The notes under the pieces: model-generated
Databases searched by the model: none
The model's input: the letters and a program-made list of their open reading frames with translations, nothing else
Told to the model about the DNA's origin: nothing
Shown here: piece by piece, positions 33,747 through 41,656 of the stretch
How the letters are laid out: the number at the start of each line of letters is the position of its first letter
Numbering within the stretch: position 1 is the first letter of the stretch
NCBI GenBank assembly: GCA_900470095.1
Contig: UBZM01000005.1
Span: forward strand, 263,900 to 327,899
Origin: Hyphomicrobiales bacterium
GTDB lineage: Bacteria > Pseudomonadota > Alphaproteobacteria > Rhizobiales > Beijerinckiaceae
DNA length: 64,000 nucleotides
Direction: 5' to 3'
Translations under genes and position numbers: made by a program

Positions 33747-33777
33747 ATAATGGATATTATCTCTTTTGAGATATCAA
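33747..33777 (-). promoter_or_regulatory. Possible promoter with operator in the spacer
   Basis: On the minus strand TTGATA (33777-33772) and CATTAT (33752-33747) are 19 bases apart and could serve as -35 and -10 for the importer operon. The perfect inverted repeat TATCTC-TTTT-GAGATA at 33758-33773 covers the spacer, where a repressor would block RNA polymerase. Confidence 0.4.
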
Positions 33778-33913
33778 GGGAATTCTTGGAAGGCGTCCCA
33801 CTCCTTGCGTCGCGGCGGTTCGAATGGCCAAAGCCCGCTCATATCTTCGGCCTCAGCCCGAGAATACCCTTGATTTATCGCGATACAGTCGCCTTATGTG
33901 CCGCCCTCGCGTG

Positions 33914-33927
33914 TATCCTATGAGATA
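33914..33927. promoter_or_regulatory. Second TGAGATA motif before the regulator gene
   Basis: TATCCTATGAGATA repeats the TATC...TGAGATA outline of the site at 33758-33773, 94 bases before the regulator's start. The two may be bound by the Xre-cupin protein to control both directions. Confidence 0.35.
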
Positions 33928-34020
33928 AAATTCGTACTATCCTCTGATTCCGATGTCCGACCGGCATCTTCTCGTCATAGCGCGGCTGCCTTTGAACATG
34001 GCGCCCCTTCCGCAATAGGG

Positions 34021-34734
34021 ATGTGCAAACCGATGAAGATTGCGGACCACGGAACCGGCATTCGCAAAGGCGATGATGACGTGGCTAGCCCTGGCGGAGG
34101 CGATCGAAAGAAGCGCGCGGTGAGCCCGGGCTTTGCCGAAATGGAGCGCGGCGAAGAAACGCAGAGCCCGGCAGGCACGTCGCTGGGCGAGCGCTTGCGA
34201 GCGATCCGGCACAGCCGGAAATGGACGCTTCAGGAAGCCAGCAAGCTGAGCTCGGTGGGCCGTTCCACGCTTTCGAAGATCGAGAATGGGCTGATGTCGC
34301 CCACGCTCGACCTGCTCAAGAAGATCACACGCGGGATGAACATCGACCTCGTCGATCTCTTCGACGAGCGTCGCCGGGGGTTCGAGCCGCGGGGCAGGCG
34401 GAGCATAACCCGCAAGGGCGAGGGAAAACTCAATCTGACGAAGACTTATCGGCACGAACTGCTGGCGACCGATATCTCGCAGAAGCGGATGCTTCCATTC
34501 CGGACGACGATTACTGCGCGGTCGCTCGATGAGTTCGACGGGTGGGAAAGCCATGATGGCGAGGAAATGTTGGTCGTCGTGTCCGGCTCAGTCGAAGTTC
34601 ATACTGAATACTATGCGCCGGCGCGCCTGGACGAGGGCGATGCGATCTATTTCGACAGCCGAATGGGGCATTGTGTCGTGTCGGTTGGCGAAGGAGATGC
34701 CGAAGTGGTCTGGGTCTCGTCGGGAGCGATGTAG
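34021..34734 (+). CDS. Xre-type regulator with cupin sensor domain
   Basis: A protein of about 237 residues with an unstructured charged N-terminus, a helix-turn-helix (GERLRAIRHSRKWTLQEASKLSSVGRSTLSKIENGLMSPTLDLLKKI) and a C-terminal cupin (GWESHDGEEMLVVVSGSVEVHTEYYAPARLDEGDAIYFDSRMGHCVVSVGEGDAEVVWV). This is the PuuR-like class that senses small molecules, polyamines in the best-known case. Start codon is uncertain: ATG 34021 or 34033, with no good ribosome-binding site at either. It faces the importer operon and probably represses it. The cupin's first metal-binding histidine is in WESHDGEE. Confidence 0.83.
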   Translation: MCKPMKIADHGTGIRKGDDDVASPGGGDRKKRAVSPGFAEMERGEETQSPAGTSLGERLRAIRHSRKWTLQEASKLSSVGRSTLSKIENGLMSPTLDLLKKITRGMNIDLVDLFDERRRGFEPRGRRSITRKGEGKLNLTKTYRHELLATDISQKRMLPFRTTITARSLDEFDGWESHDGEEMLVVVSGSVEVHTEYYAPARLDEGDAIYFDSRMGHCVVSVGEGDAEVVWVSSGAM

Positions 34735-34742
34735 CGTCGCTT

Positions 34743-34846
34743 TAGATCATCGGGCCGGATATCGTATCCCGTCCGATGACCTCATCTCTTGCGTCTGCAT
34801 CGGCCTTCCCGAAAACCGCAATCCACTTTTCGGGCCGATGCTTTAG
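34743..34846. repeat. Two-hairpin intergenic repeat, copy B
   Basis: Closely matches 11605-11710. First hairpin: TCATCGGGCCGGATAT opposite ATCCCGTCCGATGA around CGT. Second: GCATCGG and CCGATGC enclosing CCCGAAAA and TTTTCGGG. It starts 8 bases after the regulator's stop codon, so it may also end that transcript. Confidence 0.75.
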
Positions 34847-34897
34847 TGCCTGACGGGCACGGCCAATCTCCGGGCGCAGGCCGCATCACGTTTCCAA

Positions 34898-35104
34898 TCA
34901 CGAAATCTTTGCAGCAGGACGGCGTTCCGAGAGCAGTTGTCCGGACACCGCCCAGTTCTCCCGTGGCTGCTCCTCAAAGATAATCATCACGTCGTCGGGA
35001 TGGCAGCCGAAATGCTCCCGCAAGGCCGCGGTCAATGCCGCCGCCGCGTTCGCCTTTTGCTCGGTGGAGCGGCCGGCGATCATCGAAACGCGAATGACGG
35101 GCAT
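34898..35104 (-). CDS. 4-Oxalocrotonate tautomerase family protein
   Basis: A 68-residue tautomerase. It opens MPVIRVSMIAGRSTEQKANAA, so after removal of Met the catalytic Pro1 is in place; the Arg12 equivalent is in AGRS. The middle CHPDDVMIIFEEQPRENW matches the family's second strand. The tail is short for the 4-OT type but within range. Such enzymes shift keto-enol forms of unsaturated acids or act as dehalogenases. It lies between the Xre-cupin regulator and the lactonase-like gene, so the locus may handle a lactone or an unsaturated acid. Confidence 0.82.
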   Translation of the reverse strand: MPVIRVSMIAGRSTEQKANAAAALTAALREHFGCHPDDVMIIFEEQPRENWAVSGQLLSERRPAAKIS

Positions 35105-35213
35105 TGTCTTTCCCCTCTTTCAGCAAAGCGGTGCGCGGCGCCGCCATGCAAGTCGGCGCCTGAGGCTCGATGAATCCCTAAGCGACCGATGCGTCCCTTG
35201 TAAAGTGAATAAG

Positions 35214-35227
35214 TTTCCAATAGGAAA
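35214..35227. promoter_or_regulatory. Inverted repeat before the lactonase-like gene
   Basis: TTTCC and GGAAA flank AATA, 34 bases before the ATG at 35261 and between divergent genes. It could be an operator; the binding protein is not known. Confidence 0.3.
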
Positions 35228-35260
35228 TATCGGTCCGTATACGAGATGGAGGTGAGAGCC

Positions 35261-36115
35261 ATGAGCTTGTCGGTGCGCGTGTTGAATTTCGGTGACATTC
35301 GGGGGGACTGGACAGCACAGCTCGCGGGGCGCCCACCAGGGAGAAGGGTCCAGACTCCGACCAACGCGTTCCTCATCCTTGGGGGGGAATTTCCGGTCCT
35401 GGTCGATGCAGGCTCGCGCAGCACGGAATCGTTGACGCGGCTGGGGCTCGGGCTCGAGACGATATGGACGGAGGAGCACGGGCTGGACGCACAGCTGGCG
35501 CAGCATGGCGTGCGGAAAGAAGAGATCGGCCTGATCATTCAAACGCATCTTCACGTCGATCACGCCGGCTTCCTCGATCGCTTCCCGATGAGCGTTCCTG
35601 TGATGGTGAATCGCAGGGAGCTGGAGTTTGCCTATAGTGGGGTCGGCCGGCTCGACTACGCGCCGGAAGATCTTCACCATATCGTCGATCGGCTCTACAC
35701 GCCGGGGGCGTTGGCATGCCTGGATCTGGCATTCGGCGAGCGTGCTGAAATCCTGCCAGGCATCAGTGCCGTCTGTCTTGGCGGACATACGCCCGGCGGC
35801 ATCGCCGTGGTCGTCGAAACCGATGAGGGAGCAGCCTGCTTCTGCGGGGATGTGATCTACGACATCCACGGCGCCTTGATCGAGCGCCGGGGGCAGCTCA
35901 ACGCGTTCGAGCCGCAGACCTCGGGCAACTTCGCCACGAGCAGGCTGGAGGAAAAGCGCGCGATCAAACTCGCCGTGAGCCTCGGCCGCTTCCTCTACCC
36001 GTCACATGACCACTATGGCGGGGTCATCGAGCATGGCCGGGTCGTCGGTCGCATCGGTCGCACGATCCCCGGGCCCGTGCTTCCGCTCGATCCGGAATAT
36101 GCGACCGCTCCTTGA
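35261..36115 (+). CDS. Metallo-beta-lactamase-fold hydrolase, AHL-lactonase-like
   Basis: A 284-residue metallohydrolase. The zinc motif THLHVDHAG gives His96, His98, Asp100 and His101; the further ligands are His in GGHTPGG, Asp in FCGDVIYD and the last His in YPSHDHYGG. The general layout and length follow the AttM/AiiA N-acyl-homoserine lactonase group, which also contains hydrolases of gamma-butyrolactone and other lactones. ATG 35261 has GGAGGTGA at six bases. It is divergent from the tautomerase gene. Quorum quenching or lactone catabolism are both possible; the polyamine-type importer next door favours catabolism. Confidence 0.83.
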   Translation: MSLSVRVLNFGDIRGDWTAQLAGRPPGRRVQTPTNAFLILGGEFPVLVDAGSRSTESLTRLGLGLETIWTEEHGLDAQLAQHGVRKEEIGLIIQTHLHVDHAGFLDRFPMSVPVMVNRRELEFAYSGVGRLDYAPEDLHHIVDRLYTPGALACLDLAFGERAEILPGISAVCLGGHTPGGIAVVVETDEGAACFCGDVIYDIHGALIERRGQLNAFEPQTSGNFATSRLEEKRAIKLAVSLGRFLYPSHDHYGGVIEHGRVVGRIGRTIPGPVLPLDPEYATAP

Positions 36116-36481
36116 GCAGAGCGCCGGGCTGTTGACGATCGTCTGACTTTTGGTCGAAGCGACAAAGCGAGCAATCCGGAGCGGGCGCAACGCCCGTTCC
36201 CAGGTCGTCAGGCTCCTGGGCGGAATGTAAGCGCCCGCCAGGGGCTACACTCGGCGCGATCCGGCCCTCACAGGCTTCGACTGCCCCACGCCCCCTTGGA
36301 TCTCTCCGAAATCGTACTTTTTGGAACAGGGAAATGGTTCATCCGGCTGAGCCATCCCAGAGGCTTGGTTCTTTATCGCCCGCCTTCTCGTTCCGCAGCG
36401 GCTTCGCCCTCCTGAGTCGGGTTAACGTGGCCTTAACGATCTAAGTCCATGTTTCTCCAAAGCCTTGCCTGAGAGACAGCC
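36116..36481. other. Non-coding gap
   Basis: 366 bases. An imperfect hairpin at 36178-36200 (GGAGCGGGCG, CAA, CGCCCGTTCC) could end the hydrolase transcript. The right part should hold the promoter of the L,D-transpeptidase gene. No coding frame is convincing. Confidence 0.4.
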
Positions 36482-37183
36482 ATGCCGACCCGCCGTTGCT
36501 TTACCATGTCTGCCTTGACCTTTGCCGCTGCCGGGCTCGCGGGATGCGGCACGAGAAGCAGCGTCGGGCGGCCGGCTCTTTCCCCAGCCAGAGCGAGCCC
36601 GACGCGCACATTGGCGCGCCCGAACTACGCCGAGGTCTACACGGATTATCCAGGTGAGCGGTTTGCGGTCCGGACGGTGGATTATCGAAAGATTGATCCG
36701 GCCTATCTGCGCCAGACCGTCGAGCTTACGCGAGAGGAGACCCCGGGCTCGATCATCGTCGATCCGGCCTCTTACCATCTCTATTTCGTCGAAACGCCCC
36801 GAGTTGCGACCCGCTATGGCGTCGGTGTTGGACGTGAGGGCTTCGCCTGGTCCGGCTTGGCGCGGGTCAACATGAAGCGGGACTGGCCCGATTGGGTTCC
36901 GCCGCGCGAAATGATTGAGCGTGAGCCAGCCATCAAGGCCCAACTCGAGAAGACGCCGAGGGGCCTCGGCGTGCGCGGCGGTCCCAATAGTCCGCTGGGC
37001 GCGCGTACTCTGTATCTGTTCGGCGAAGGTCGGGACCTTGGCTACCGAATCCACGGCACTCTGGAGCCCTACAGTGTTGGCACCAACGTCTCGTCGGGCT
37101 GCATCCGGATGATCAATCAGGATATCGTGCATCTCTACGCACGCGTCGCCCCCGGAACGCCTGTTACCGTACTGGCTGCGTGA
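36482..37183 (+). CDS. L,D-transpeptidase (YkuD family) lipoprotein
   Basis: A 233-residue cell-wall enzyme. The N-terminus carries twin arginines and a lipobox, LAGC with Cys22, so it is likely an exported lipoprotein. The YkuD catalytic block is complete: IHGTLEP with His191 and VGTNVSSGCIRMINQDI with nucleophile Cys207 and the Ser-Gly-Cys-Ile-Arg signature. The earlier SIIVDPASYHLYFVE and YGVGVGREGFAWSG blocks fit the alphaproteobacterial group, as does the proline-containing DWPDWVPPREMIER segment. It makes 3-3 cross-links or attaches proteins to peptidoglycan. No neighbours in the same operon. Confidence 0.9.
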   Translation: MPTRRCFTMSALTFAAAGLAGCGTRSSVGRPALSPARASPTRTLARPNYAEVYTDYPGERFAVRTVDYRKIDPAYLRQTVELTREETPGSIIVDPASYHLYFVETPRVATRYGVGVGREGFAWSGLARVNMKRDWPDWVPPREMIEREPAIKAQLEKTPRGLGVRGGPNSPLGARTLYLFGEGRDLGYRIHGTLEPYSVGTNVSSGCIRMINQDIVHLYARVAPGTPVTVLAA

Positions 37184-37650
37184 CACTCGGTCGGGCGCGG
37201 CGCTGTTCACGCCGCGACCCGCGCTCTGACGGTCGCCCGCATCTTGGTTAGAGCCCAGGGGCATTTCCCACCTGCGTGCTGCTTTCGATCTGCGAGACGT
37301 GGTTGAGGGCGATCACCCATCGGTTGTCGGGCTTGCGCATCAGGCGGGGGGACGCCGGCCTGGTTGCCCGCCGCGCACCAGCTTTTAGTCGGTGATCAGC
37401 TGGGCCGCACCGAGCCTTTCGCACCCCCGGGGCGCGATTGAACGGGTCGATCCCACACTGGTTTCGTTTGCGGGCGAGGAGCCGGAGGCAGCTCGACCCG
37501 CTTCTTTCATAAACGCTGGCCCGACCTGACCGTGACCCTGGAGCGTGCGGGCGACCGGGGCGCCGCTCAGAGGAAGACGTCCAGCATCGCATAGCGGGGG
37601 CGTCCGGCGATCGTCGCCGTCCTCGCGATCATCGCCTTCAGGATCTGATC
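37184..37650. other. Gap with gene remnant
   Basis: 467 bases. The left half contains the decayed copy of the NTF2-like gene end. The right half shows no recognised gene; a plus-strand frame ends near 37649 with AIVAVLAIIAFRI, which may be a membrane-segment remnant. Confidence 0.45.
37252..37413 (-). pseudogene. Decayed 3' fragment of an NTF2-like gene
   Basis: About 160 bases match the 3' end of the intact NTF2-like gene at 40278-40697. Blocks RLMRKPDNRWVIALNHVSQIE (here) and RLMRKRDNQWVIALNHVSQIE (intact) are nearly the same, and the DNA is close to 90% identical by eye over the best 125 bases. A small deletion shifts the frame after LITD-like residues, and a TAA stands in the middle (the CTTTTAG of the plus strand). 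The upstream two thirds of the gene are absent. Same orientation as the intact gene, 3 kb away. Confidence 0.75.
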
Positions 37651-39840
37651 CTATGGGGTCTCGAAGCTTCGCAGGATTACGGCGGCCTCCACGGGACGCA
37701 TTGCGAGAATCTCCTGATAAAGCGCCGCCGTGATCGCGCAGTACTCCGCATGCCGCGACGGCGGCACCGATGACAGCTGGAATATGCCCAAATTCTCAGT
37801 CGTGAACCGCTTGGCCAAGTTGGTGTAAACACGCACCAGTAGCGCTTTGACCACCTGGGGATTTACGGGGGCGCGGGGAGCGGATGTGGCGATGACGCGC
37901 TCGCCGAGCGCCAGCTCCCGCTGAACCAGTGCAGGCGGCACTTCGCCCGACAAGTTCACGGCTCCCAGGCCCGCCGCGTACCGATAGCAAAGCGTCGGGT
38001 TTCGCTGGCCTAGCGCGATGTACTGATCCACCGCCACGCGAGCAAAATCGATCAGTACGGAATCGTCGGCGCGCGCCTTGTGGTCCTTGATCACTGACAG
38101 CAACTCCTCGCGGAAGGCGGCGATCAACTGGACCTCGGTCTGCCCGTTCATATAGCCATCGAAATAGGCCTGGGCGATGCGCTGGTAGTCCTGCGGAAGC
38201 CGGGTCTTCATGGCGGCAAAGGAGGGGATGTACTTGGCCATCCCGTCGGCCAGCATGTCCTTGGTGAGGTCTCTCTCATAGCCCGACGCGGCGAACTGAG
38301 ACCCGTCCGATAGGTTCGTTATGACCCCGGCGGCGAGCATTTCCTGCTCGGTCGGATACCACATCTCCGCGCTCGGGACGGCGAGGGCCCGGTCGACGAA
38401 GCCGGTCGCGAACCCGGCCGCGATATACTGCGCCTTCCATGATCGGGCCGCGACTGCCAGATCGGCGAATGTCATGCCAGCGAAAGCGGGTCCGTGGAAG
38501 CCCAGCTTGCCGCCCTTGTTGAGCCAGCGCTCGCGACCGGAAGCGAACGCCAGGGTGCAGGCTGACTCGCAGTGCGTCGACACATAGGTGACGAGACCCC
38601 GCTTCCTGATCGCATCGTTGAGCTTTGCCGCTTCCCCGATGCGGCCGCCGACGCTGGTGAGGTGGACGACGCGGATCCGCGGCGAGGCGCTGACCACACG
38701 CTCGAAGTCGGCGGTCAGGCCGAACTTGAAGCCGCCCGTCACCTCTATCTCGGTTCCGTTCCTCATGACGCGCAGGGAATATGGCGGCATCCTGGGATCG
38801 CCCCGAAACGCCATGTCATAGGTCTCGGCGATCTGAAGGGCACCGCCCTGCGAGAACTCGGCAATCGTTCGGATGACGCCGATGGCGAGCATGACCTTCG
38901 CAGCGGTCGCCCAACCCGTACCGAGGTTTGCTGCAATCCTGCGGGCGGCATGGTTCGTCGCCGACCGCCAGGTGCCCACGACCTGCCAGACCGTCACGAC
39001 GAGAACAATCGCCCACACCGTCACTTGCATCCAGAAAATGGGGCCGGGATCAAACCCCTTATCCGTCGTGAACAGCTGGTTGACGCCAAGTATCGCGAGC
39101 AAGGCCAGCACGTTGCCGACGAAGGCGACGCCCCAATACGACCAGCCGAGCGAAATCTCTCCCCGCCAATGCTTCACGAAGAGGTTGCTGGACGGACGTG
39201 CCTCGGGCCGGGGGGCGACAGGCGGCTGCTCCGATGATGCAGAAATAGCGACATCGGAGACCGGCGAGCTTGGCAGGCCGACCACGGCAGCCGAGTTCGT
39301 CGGCTCGCGCTGTTCCCGCTTCGGCGCAACGCCGTCCCGGGCGATCGCCTTTCGCAAGCCCCATTTCGAGACGAGCGAGACAAGGAGGGCCATCAAGGCG
39401 GCGGAGCCGACAAATCCGCCGAAGTAGCCGATATCTTCAGCCGCATTCCCGGGTTGGCCGAACCGGTATTCGTTGCGCCACTGGAAGAGAATGTCGGAGA
39501 GCAGAAGCACACCCGCGAGGGATGCTGCGCCGGTGACGAACTTCGCCGTCAATGTGCGGAGGGCCTCGTCCGGGCTCCGTCCTAATGCGCCCTTGAGGCC
39601 ATAACGCGCCAGTGCGCCGAAAAGGAAGGCGAAGAGCGCAAGAGCCACGGTCAAAACGAGGTAGTACCCGACGTCACTGGACGCAAACGCCTGGGATGAC
39701 AAAACTATCGGAAGTAGCGAAGCTACCGATAGTGCAAGTCCGGCCACGACAACGTTGCGTGTCCAGCGTAGTGGCAGTCGCTTCAACCAGCGCTCGGCAT
39801 GAGACTTTGTGGCGGCCTTCGGGTGGTCCGTGTGGGGCAT
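37651..39840 (-). CDS. Polytopic membrane protein with ClpP-like protease domain
   Basis: A 729-residue protein. Four membrane helices lie within residues 28-160, then a Pro/Ser-rich linker (175-220) and about three more helices (233-328). From about 355 follows a soluble domain with the ClpP/SppA-like pattern: IRVVHLTSVGGRIGEAAKLNDAI (Gly-Gly-Arg oxyanion region, 398-400), THCESACTLAFASG with nucleophile Ser426, and LGFHGPAF with His449. A long C-terminal helical part closes it. It probably cuts membrane or envelope proteins. ATG 39840 is used; a TTG at 39858 overlaps the stop of a small upstream frame (TTGA). Confidence 0.78.
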   Translation of the reverse strand: MPHTDHPKAATKSHAERWLKRLPLRWTRNVVVAGLALSVASLLPIVLSSQAFASSDVGYYLVLTVALALFAFLFGALARYGLKGALGRSPDEALRTLTAKFVTGAASLAGVLLLSDILFQWRNEYRFGQPGNAAEDIGYFGGFVGSAALMALLVSLVSKWGLRKAIARDGVAPKREQREPTNSAAVVGLPSSPVSDVAISASSEQPPVAPRPEARPSSNLFVKHWRGEISLGWSYWGVAFVGNVLALLAILGVNQLFTTDKGFDPGPIFWMQVTVWAIVLVVTVWQVVGTWRSATNHAARRIAANLGTGWATAAKVMLAIGVIRTIAEFSQGGALQIAETYDMAFRGDPRMPPYSLRVMRNGTEIEVTGGFKFGLTADFERVVSASPRIRVVHLTSVGGRIGEAAKLNDAIRKRGLVTYVSTHCESACTLAFASGRERWLNKGGKLGFHGPAFAGMTFADLAVAARSWKAQYIAAGFATGFVDRALAVPSAEMWYPTEQEMLAAGVITNLSDGSQFAASGYERDLTKDMLADGMAKYIPSFAAMKTRLPQDYQRIAQAYFDGYMNGQTEVQLIAAFREELLSVIKDHKARADDSVLIDFARVAVDQYIALGQRNPTLCYRYAAGLGAVNLSGEVPPALVQRELALGERVIATSAPRAPVNPQVVKALLVRVYTNLAKRFTTENLGIFQLSSVPPSRHAEYCAITAALYQEILAMRPVEAAVILRSFETP

Positions 39841-40277
39841 CTGGGCGCCGCTTCTCAAGTCCGTCGTTCGGCAGCCAAGACGCGCTTCATCTTGTTGACC
39901 TCGAAGGTGACCATTGCTTGGCCATTCCGATAGGTCAATGAGCTCCGCGCTCCTGGCGGGGGATAGAGACGCATCGCTCCGATGACTGGCGGGTTGCCGA
40001 TCGCGTGCTGCCTCGTCTGGTCTGCACAGGAGACAGCGCGTGGAAAATCTCCGGAGGGCGAGTTCGCCGGCAGATCCAATGCGATAATCGTCCCCGGCCT
40101 TCCTCCATGTGAGCGTCAGCTTCCGGGGAGCCCAACCGCCGCTCCTGCCGCGATCGGGCCCGCCGACCGATCGCCGGCAAACTTCGGCGTCTTACCGACT
40201 GAATCGACGTCCGCCACGGCCGGCTCCCTGCTGTGTGGCGCAGGGCGGTGCCATGAGCCACGCTCCCGCCCTTCGGT
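39841..40277. other. Gap with possible small gene
   Basis: 437 bases between the ClpP-like and NTF2-like genes on the same strand. It holds the candidate small gene 39855-40079. A preceding stretch in the same frame ends DVDSVGKTPKFAGDRSAGP then a stop; it may be the end of an older, broken gene. Confidence 0.4.
39855..40079 (-). CDS. Possible small protein upstream of the ClpP-like gene
   Basis: A 74-codon frame from TTG 40079 whose product (for example IGAMRLYPPPGARSSLTYR, then GQAMVTFEVNKMKRVLAAE) looks protein-like. Its stop overlaps a TTG start of the ClpP-like gene by four bases, the pattern of coupled genes. GGAGGAAGG lies 15 bases before the TTG, a little far. No family recognised. 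It may instead be the end of a longer gene broken by a stop near 40130. Confidence 0.35.
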   Translation of the reverse strand: MDLPANSPSGDFPRAVSCADQTRQHAIGNPPVIGAMRLYPPPGARSSLTYRNGQAMVTFEVNKMKRVLAAERRT

Positions 40278-40697
40278 TCAGTCCCGGGCCGGGGCCTTTC
40301 CGCCGGCATTGGCGGGTTCGATCTGCGAGACGTGGTTGAGGGCGATGACCCATTGGTTGTCGCGCTTGCGCATCAGGCGGGTGTTGACGCCGGTCTGGTT
40401 GCCGGCGGCGCGCACCAGCTTGTAGTCGCTGATCAGCTGGGCGGAATCGGGCGCCAGCATCTCGATGCGGATGTTGGAAAAGGCGAGTTCGCCCTGCGAA
40501 CCCGGCCCGCCGCCATAATCGGCGATGTAATGGTCGAGCGTTCCCTGCCAGTCCTTCTGGATGCGGCCGCGCGAGACGAAGACCACATCGGGATTGGCGA
40601 AGCCCGCCATATAGCCTTCGAAATCGCCGCGGTTCCAGGCCGCCTGCATCGTGGCGATCACCGCGCGGATCGCCTCTTTCTCAATCCTATCAGTCAT
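40278..40697 (-). CDS. NTF2-like (SgcJ/DUF4440-type) protein
   Basis: A 139-residue cytosolic protein of the NTF2-like superfamily: EKEAIRAVIATMQAAWNRGDFEGYMAGFANPDVVFVSRGRI, then the strands AFSNIRIEMLAPDSAQLISDYKLVRA and a C-terminal TRLMRKRDNQWVIALNHVSQIE. It is closest to DUF4440/SgcJ-like proteins, many of unknown function. It lies 24 bases after the GntR gene on the same strand and so is probably co-transcribed with it. A broken copy of its 3' third lies at 37252-37413. Confidence 0.83.
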   Translation of the reverse strand: MTDRIEKEAIRAVIATMQAAWNRGDFEGYMAGFANPDVVFVSRGRIQKDWQGTLDHYIADYGGGPGSQGELAFSNIRIEMLAPDSAQLISDYKLVRAAGNQTGVNTRLMRKRDNQWVIALNHVSQIEPANAGGKAPARD

Positions 40698-40721
40698 TTG
40701 GAGCTCACCTTTCAGAGTGCG

Positions 40722-41414
40722 TCAGAGCGCAGTCTTGGCCACGGCCTCGTCTTCCTGCCGCTGCCGTTTGATCAGGACTTCCTGGGCCGCCGAGACGAGA
40801 TGGCGGCGCAGCGCGTTCTCCGCAGTCTTCGCGTCCTGATCCAGGATCGCGTCGACGATCTGCTGATGCTCGCGGCAGGAGCGCTTGACGCGTCCCTTGT
40901 CCTTGAGCTGGAATTTGCGGAAGGGCGCGAGTTTCAGCCGTAGCGTCTGGGCAACCGCGATCAGGTCGCTGTTATGGCTGCCCTGGAAGAGCAGGCTGTG
41001 AAACTGCGTGTTGAGCTCGTTATAGCCATCGAGGTCGCCCTCGTCGGCCAGCGCATTCATCTGGCGGTGCAGGCTTTCGAGTTCGGCCCGCTCCCGCATC
41101 GTCATCCGGTGTGAGGAGAGCCGGCCGCAGGTCGCCTCCAGCTCGGCCATCGCCTCGAACATCTCGTCGATGCGCTCCGTGGAAATCTGCGTCACGACCA
41201 CGCCCTTATAGGGCTCCCGCTCGGCCAGCCCCCGCCCGCACAGGATATGCAAGGCTTCCCGGACGGGCGTGCGGGAGACGCCGAACTGCAGGGCGATGGA
41301 GGATTCATCGAGCCGGGCACCGGCCGGAAACTCGCCGTTGATGACAGCCTCTTCGAGCTGTTCGGCAATGAAATCACTGCGGCTTTTCTTGGTGGCTGCC
41401 GGCATGTCCAGCAT
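40722..41414 (-). CDS. GntR-family regulator (FadR/FCD type)
   Basis: A 230-residue regulator. The winged helix is at about residues 12-78 (FIAEQLEEAVINGEFPAGARLDESSIALQFGVSRTPVREALHILCGRGLAEREPYKGVVV). The FCD effector domain follows, with the metal-ligand pattern usual for it: the Asp/His of NELNTQFHSLLFQGSHN and the later EHQQIVDAI. ATG 41414 has a GAGG nine bases upstream. It is divergent from the gamma-glutamyltransferase/ABC operon and most likely regulates it in response to a carboxylate or amino-acid-like ligand. Confidence 0.88.
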   Translation of the reverse strand: MLDMPAATKKSRSDFIAEQLEEAVINGEFPAGARLDESSIALQFGVSRTPVREALHILCGRGLAEREPYKGVVVTQISTERIDEMFEAMAELEATCGRLSSHRMTMRERAELESLHRQMNALADEGDLDGYNELNTQFHSLLFQGSHNSDLIAVAQTLRLKLAPFRKFQLKDKGRVKRSCREHQQIVDAILDQDAKTAENALRRHLVSAAQEVLIKRQRQEDEAVAKTAL

Positions 41415-41656
41415 CACGCGTTCCTCTGTTCCCAACTCCGCCACGCGCAAGCCCACCATTCCAGATCGTCACCTCGGCCGATCCCGATGAGTACACAATC
41501 CTGTTGCAATGTGGACAAAAAATATACAAAACGAGCCGCTCCCGCATGAGCTGCGGCACAAAATCCTGAGGCTTGTCTATCATCCCCGCGTGGATCTCCG
41601 GCCTTGTCGACACGCACCGTCAGGCGGTCGCGAACGGCTGGAAATGAGGAATTGCC

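Larger units (their letters stand above)
33636..34020. other. Divergent control region of the importer and regulator
   Basis: 385 bases, A/T-richer than the surroundings. It holds the inverted repeat 33758-33773 within a possible minus-strand promoter, and a related motif at 33914-33927. No gene is seen in it. Confidence 0.5.

Noticed and set aside
33815..33835. GGTTCGAAT-like sequence resembling a tRNA T arm
   Set aside because: No matching acceptor, D or anticodon arms could be folded around it on either strand.
35214..35227. The TTTCC-AATA-GGAAA repeat as a third site of the Xre-cupin regulator
   Set aside because: It shares only part of TTTCCTAT with sequence near 33741 and lacks the TGAGATA element, so I do not link it to that regulator.
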